Shown piece after piece: positions 63,578-64,000 of a DNA stretch of 64,000 nt (position 1 is its first letter; each line of letters begins with the position of its first letter). Below the pieces are notes generated by a model. The model did not search any database. It worked only from the letters and a program-made list of their open reading frames with translations, and was not told the origin of the DNA. The stretch is taken from NCBI GenBank assembly GCA_963739995.1, contig CAVUCH010000006.1:1-64000 (forward strand). The letters are read 5' to 3'. The stretch comes from CAVUCH01 sp963739995 (GTDB lineage: Bacteria; Acidobacteriota; Vicinamibacteria; Vicinamibacterales; JAENWD01). The translations under genes were made by a program, and so were the position numbers.

Positions 63578-64000
63578 GTGAAAGCGTTTGAACTGAGATC
63601 ACTGGGAATCGGGGGGGAGGTGACGCGACCGGGCGCGCGACACCAGTGGGTTCGCCGGCTCATGGCAGGACTCCTGGCATTGGCGTGCGGGGGATGTGCC
63701 GCGCCCATCCAGCGAGTCGCCATGCCGCGCACGTCTGCGCCGGAGGCCGATGGTCCGCCGCGCATCGTGCGCGAAGCGCAGCGACCGACGGTCGGTGTCG
63801 CATTCGGTGGCGGCAGTGCGCGGGGCATCGCACACGTGGGTGTCATCCGCTGGCTGGAAGAGCACCGGATCCCCATCGATGTGGCTGCCGGGACGAGTAT
63901 GGGAGGCCTGGTGGGCGGTGCCTTTGCCGCCGGAATGGAGGCGGATGAATTACAAACGTTTATCACGACCCTGAACTGGGATCAGCTCTTCGGCGCATCG
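63578..64000 (+). CDS. patatin-like phospholipase lipoprotein (5' part)
   Basis: The first 141 codons of a gene running off the window. A possible signal with a lipobox-like LACGGC (from the in-frame ATG at 63662) is followed by a patatin-type domain: oxyanion loop GGGSARGIAHVG and nucleophile elbow GTSMGG. This is the start of a Ser-Asp dyad lipase of the RssA/NTE type, acting on lipids at the cell envelope. The GTG at 63578 has AAGGA upstream; the true start could be either. Confidence 0.82.
   Translation, partial: MKAFELRSLGIGGEVTRPGARHQWVRRLMAGLLALACGGCAAPIQRVAMPRTSAPEADGPPRIVREAQRPTVGVAFGGGSARGIAHVGVIRWLEEHRIPIDVAAGTSMGGLVGGAFAAGMEADELQTFITTLNWDQLFGAS

Overview
The window is GC-rich, densely coded bacterial chromosome. 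The mix of families (lone M16 peptidase pair, GH109-type Tat-exported oxidoreductases, BamA-like barrels with small periplasmic partners, DUF4136 proteins, NamZ, ALDH7, MacB-like permeases, many GTG/TTG starts and very frequent 1-4 base gene overlaps) suggests a soil or sediment Acidobacteriota, perhaps Vicinamibacteria. That placement is inference from gene content; there is no rRNA gene in the window. No prophage, CRISPR array, biosynthetic cluster or complete insertion sequence is visible.

Layout. 0-2.3 kb: tRNA-Ala, an exported asparaginase carrying a 52-base perfect palindrome inside its reading frame, a likely cupin remnant and the first of three palindromic mobile-like elements. 2.3-10 kb: a coupled operon of an exported protein, addB and addA (double-strand-break processing). 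10-13.9 kb: small zinc-ribbon, DnaJ-like, membrane and YidD proteins, then Mrp. 14-16.8 kb: a two-subunit M16 peptidase. 17-25 kb: hydrolase, amidase, O-methyltransferase, pyruvate kinase, LOG protein, DinB protein and NamZ. 25-27.5 kb: a coupled set of FMN split-barrel protein, ubiX and aldehyde dehydrogenase. 27.5-34 kb: exported MBL hydrolase, greB, an outer-membrane barrel with partner, and peptidase Dcp. 34-46.7 kb: ALDH7, Nudix, zinc peptidase, DedA, TPR proteins, an AsmA-like protein and two MacB-like permeases. 46.7-53.4 kb: efp, two Gfo/Idh-type oxidoreductases, a B12-radical-SAM protein, a Crp-family regulator and a TPR-like protein; four of these genes are broken by a single extra base. 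53.7-62.5 kb: histidine kinase, a gutted Ser/Thr kinase, a LysR regulator divergent from an exported intradiol dioxygenase, and envelope proteins. 62.7-64 kb: a PPK2 remnant and the start of a patatin lipoprotein.

Most notable: (1) a family of three 140-166 base palindromic elements with long terminal inverted repeats and a shared core, one at the head of the addAB operon, two between convergent genes, one supplying a neighbour's stop codon; (2) a cluster of single-base (+1) frameshifts within 6.4 kb, each repaired by deleting one base, three of them sharing the hexamer AGTACC; (3) two arrays of the heptamer CCCACCG, one arranged as an inverted pair with G-quadruplex potential; (4) several decayed genes (fhs, Ser/Thr kinase, PPK2, cupin) recognisable only as fragments.
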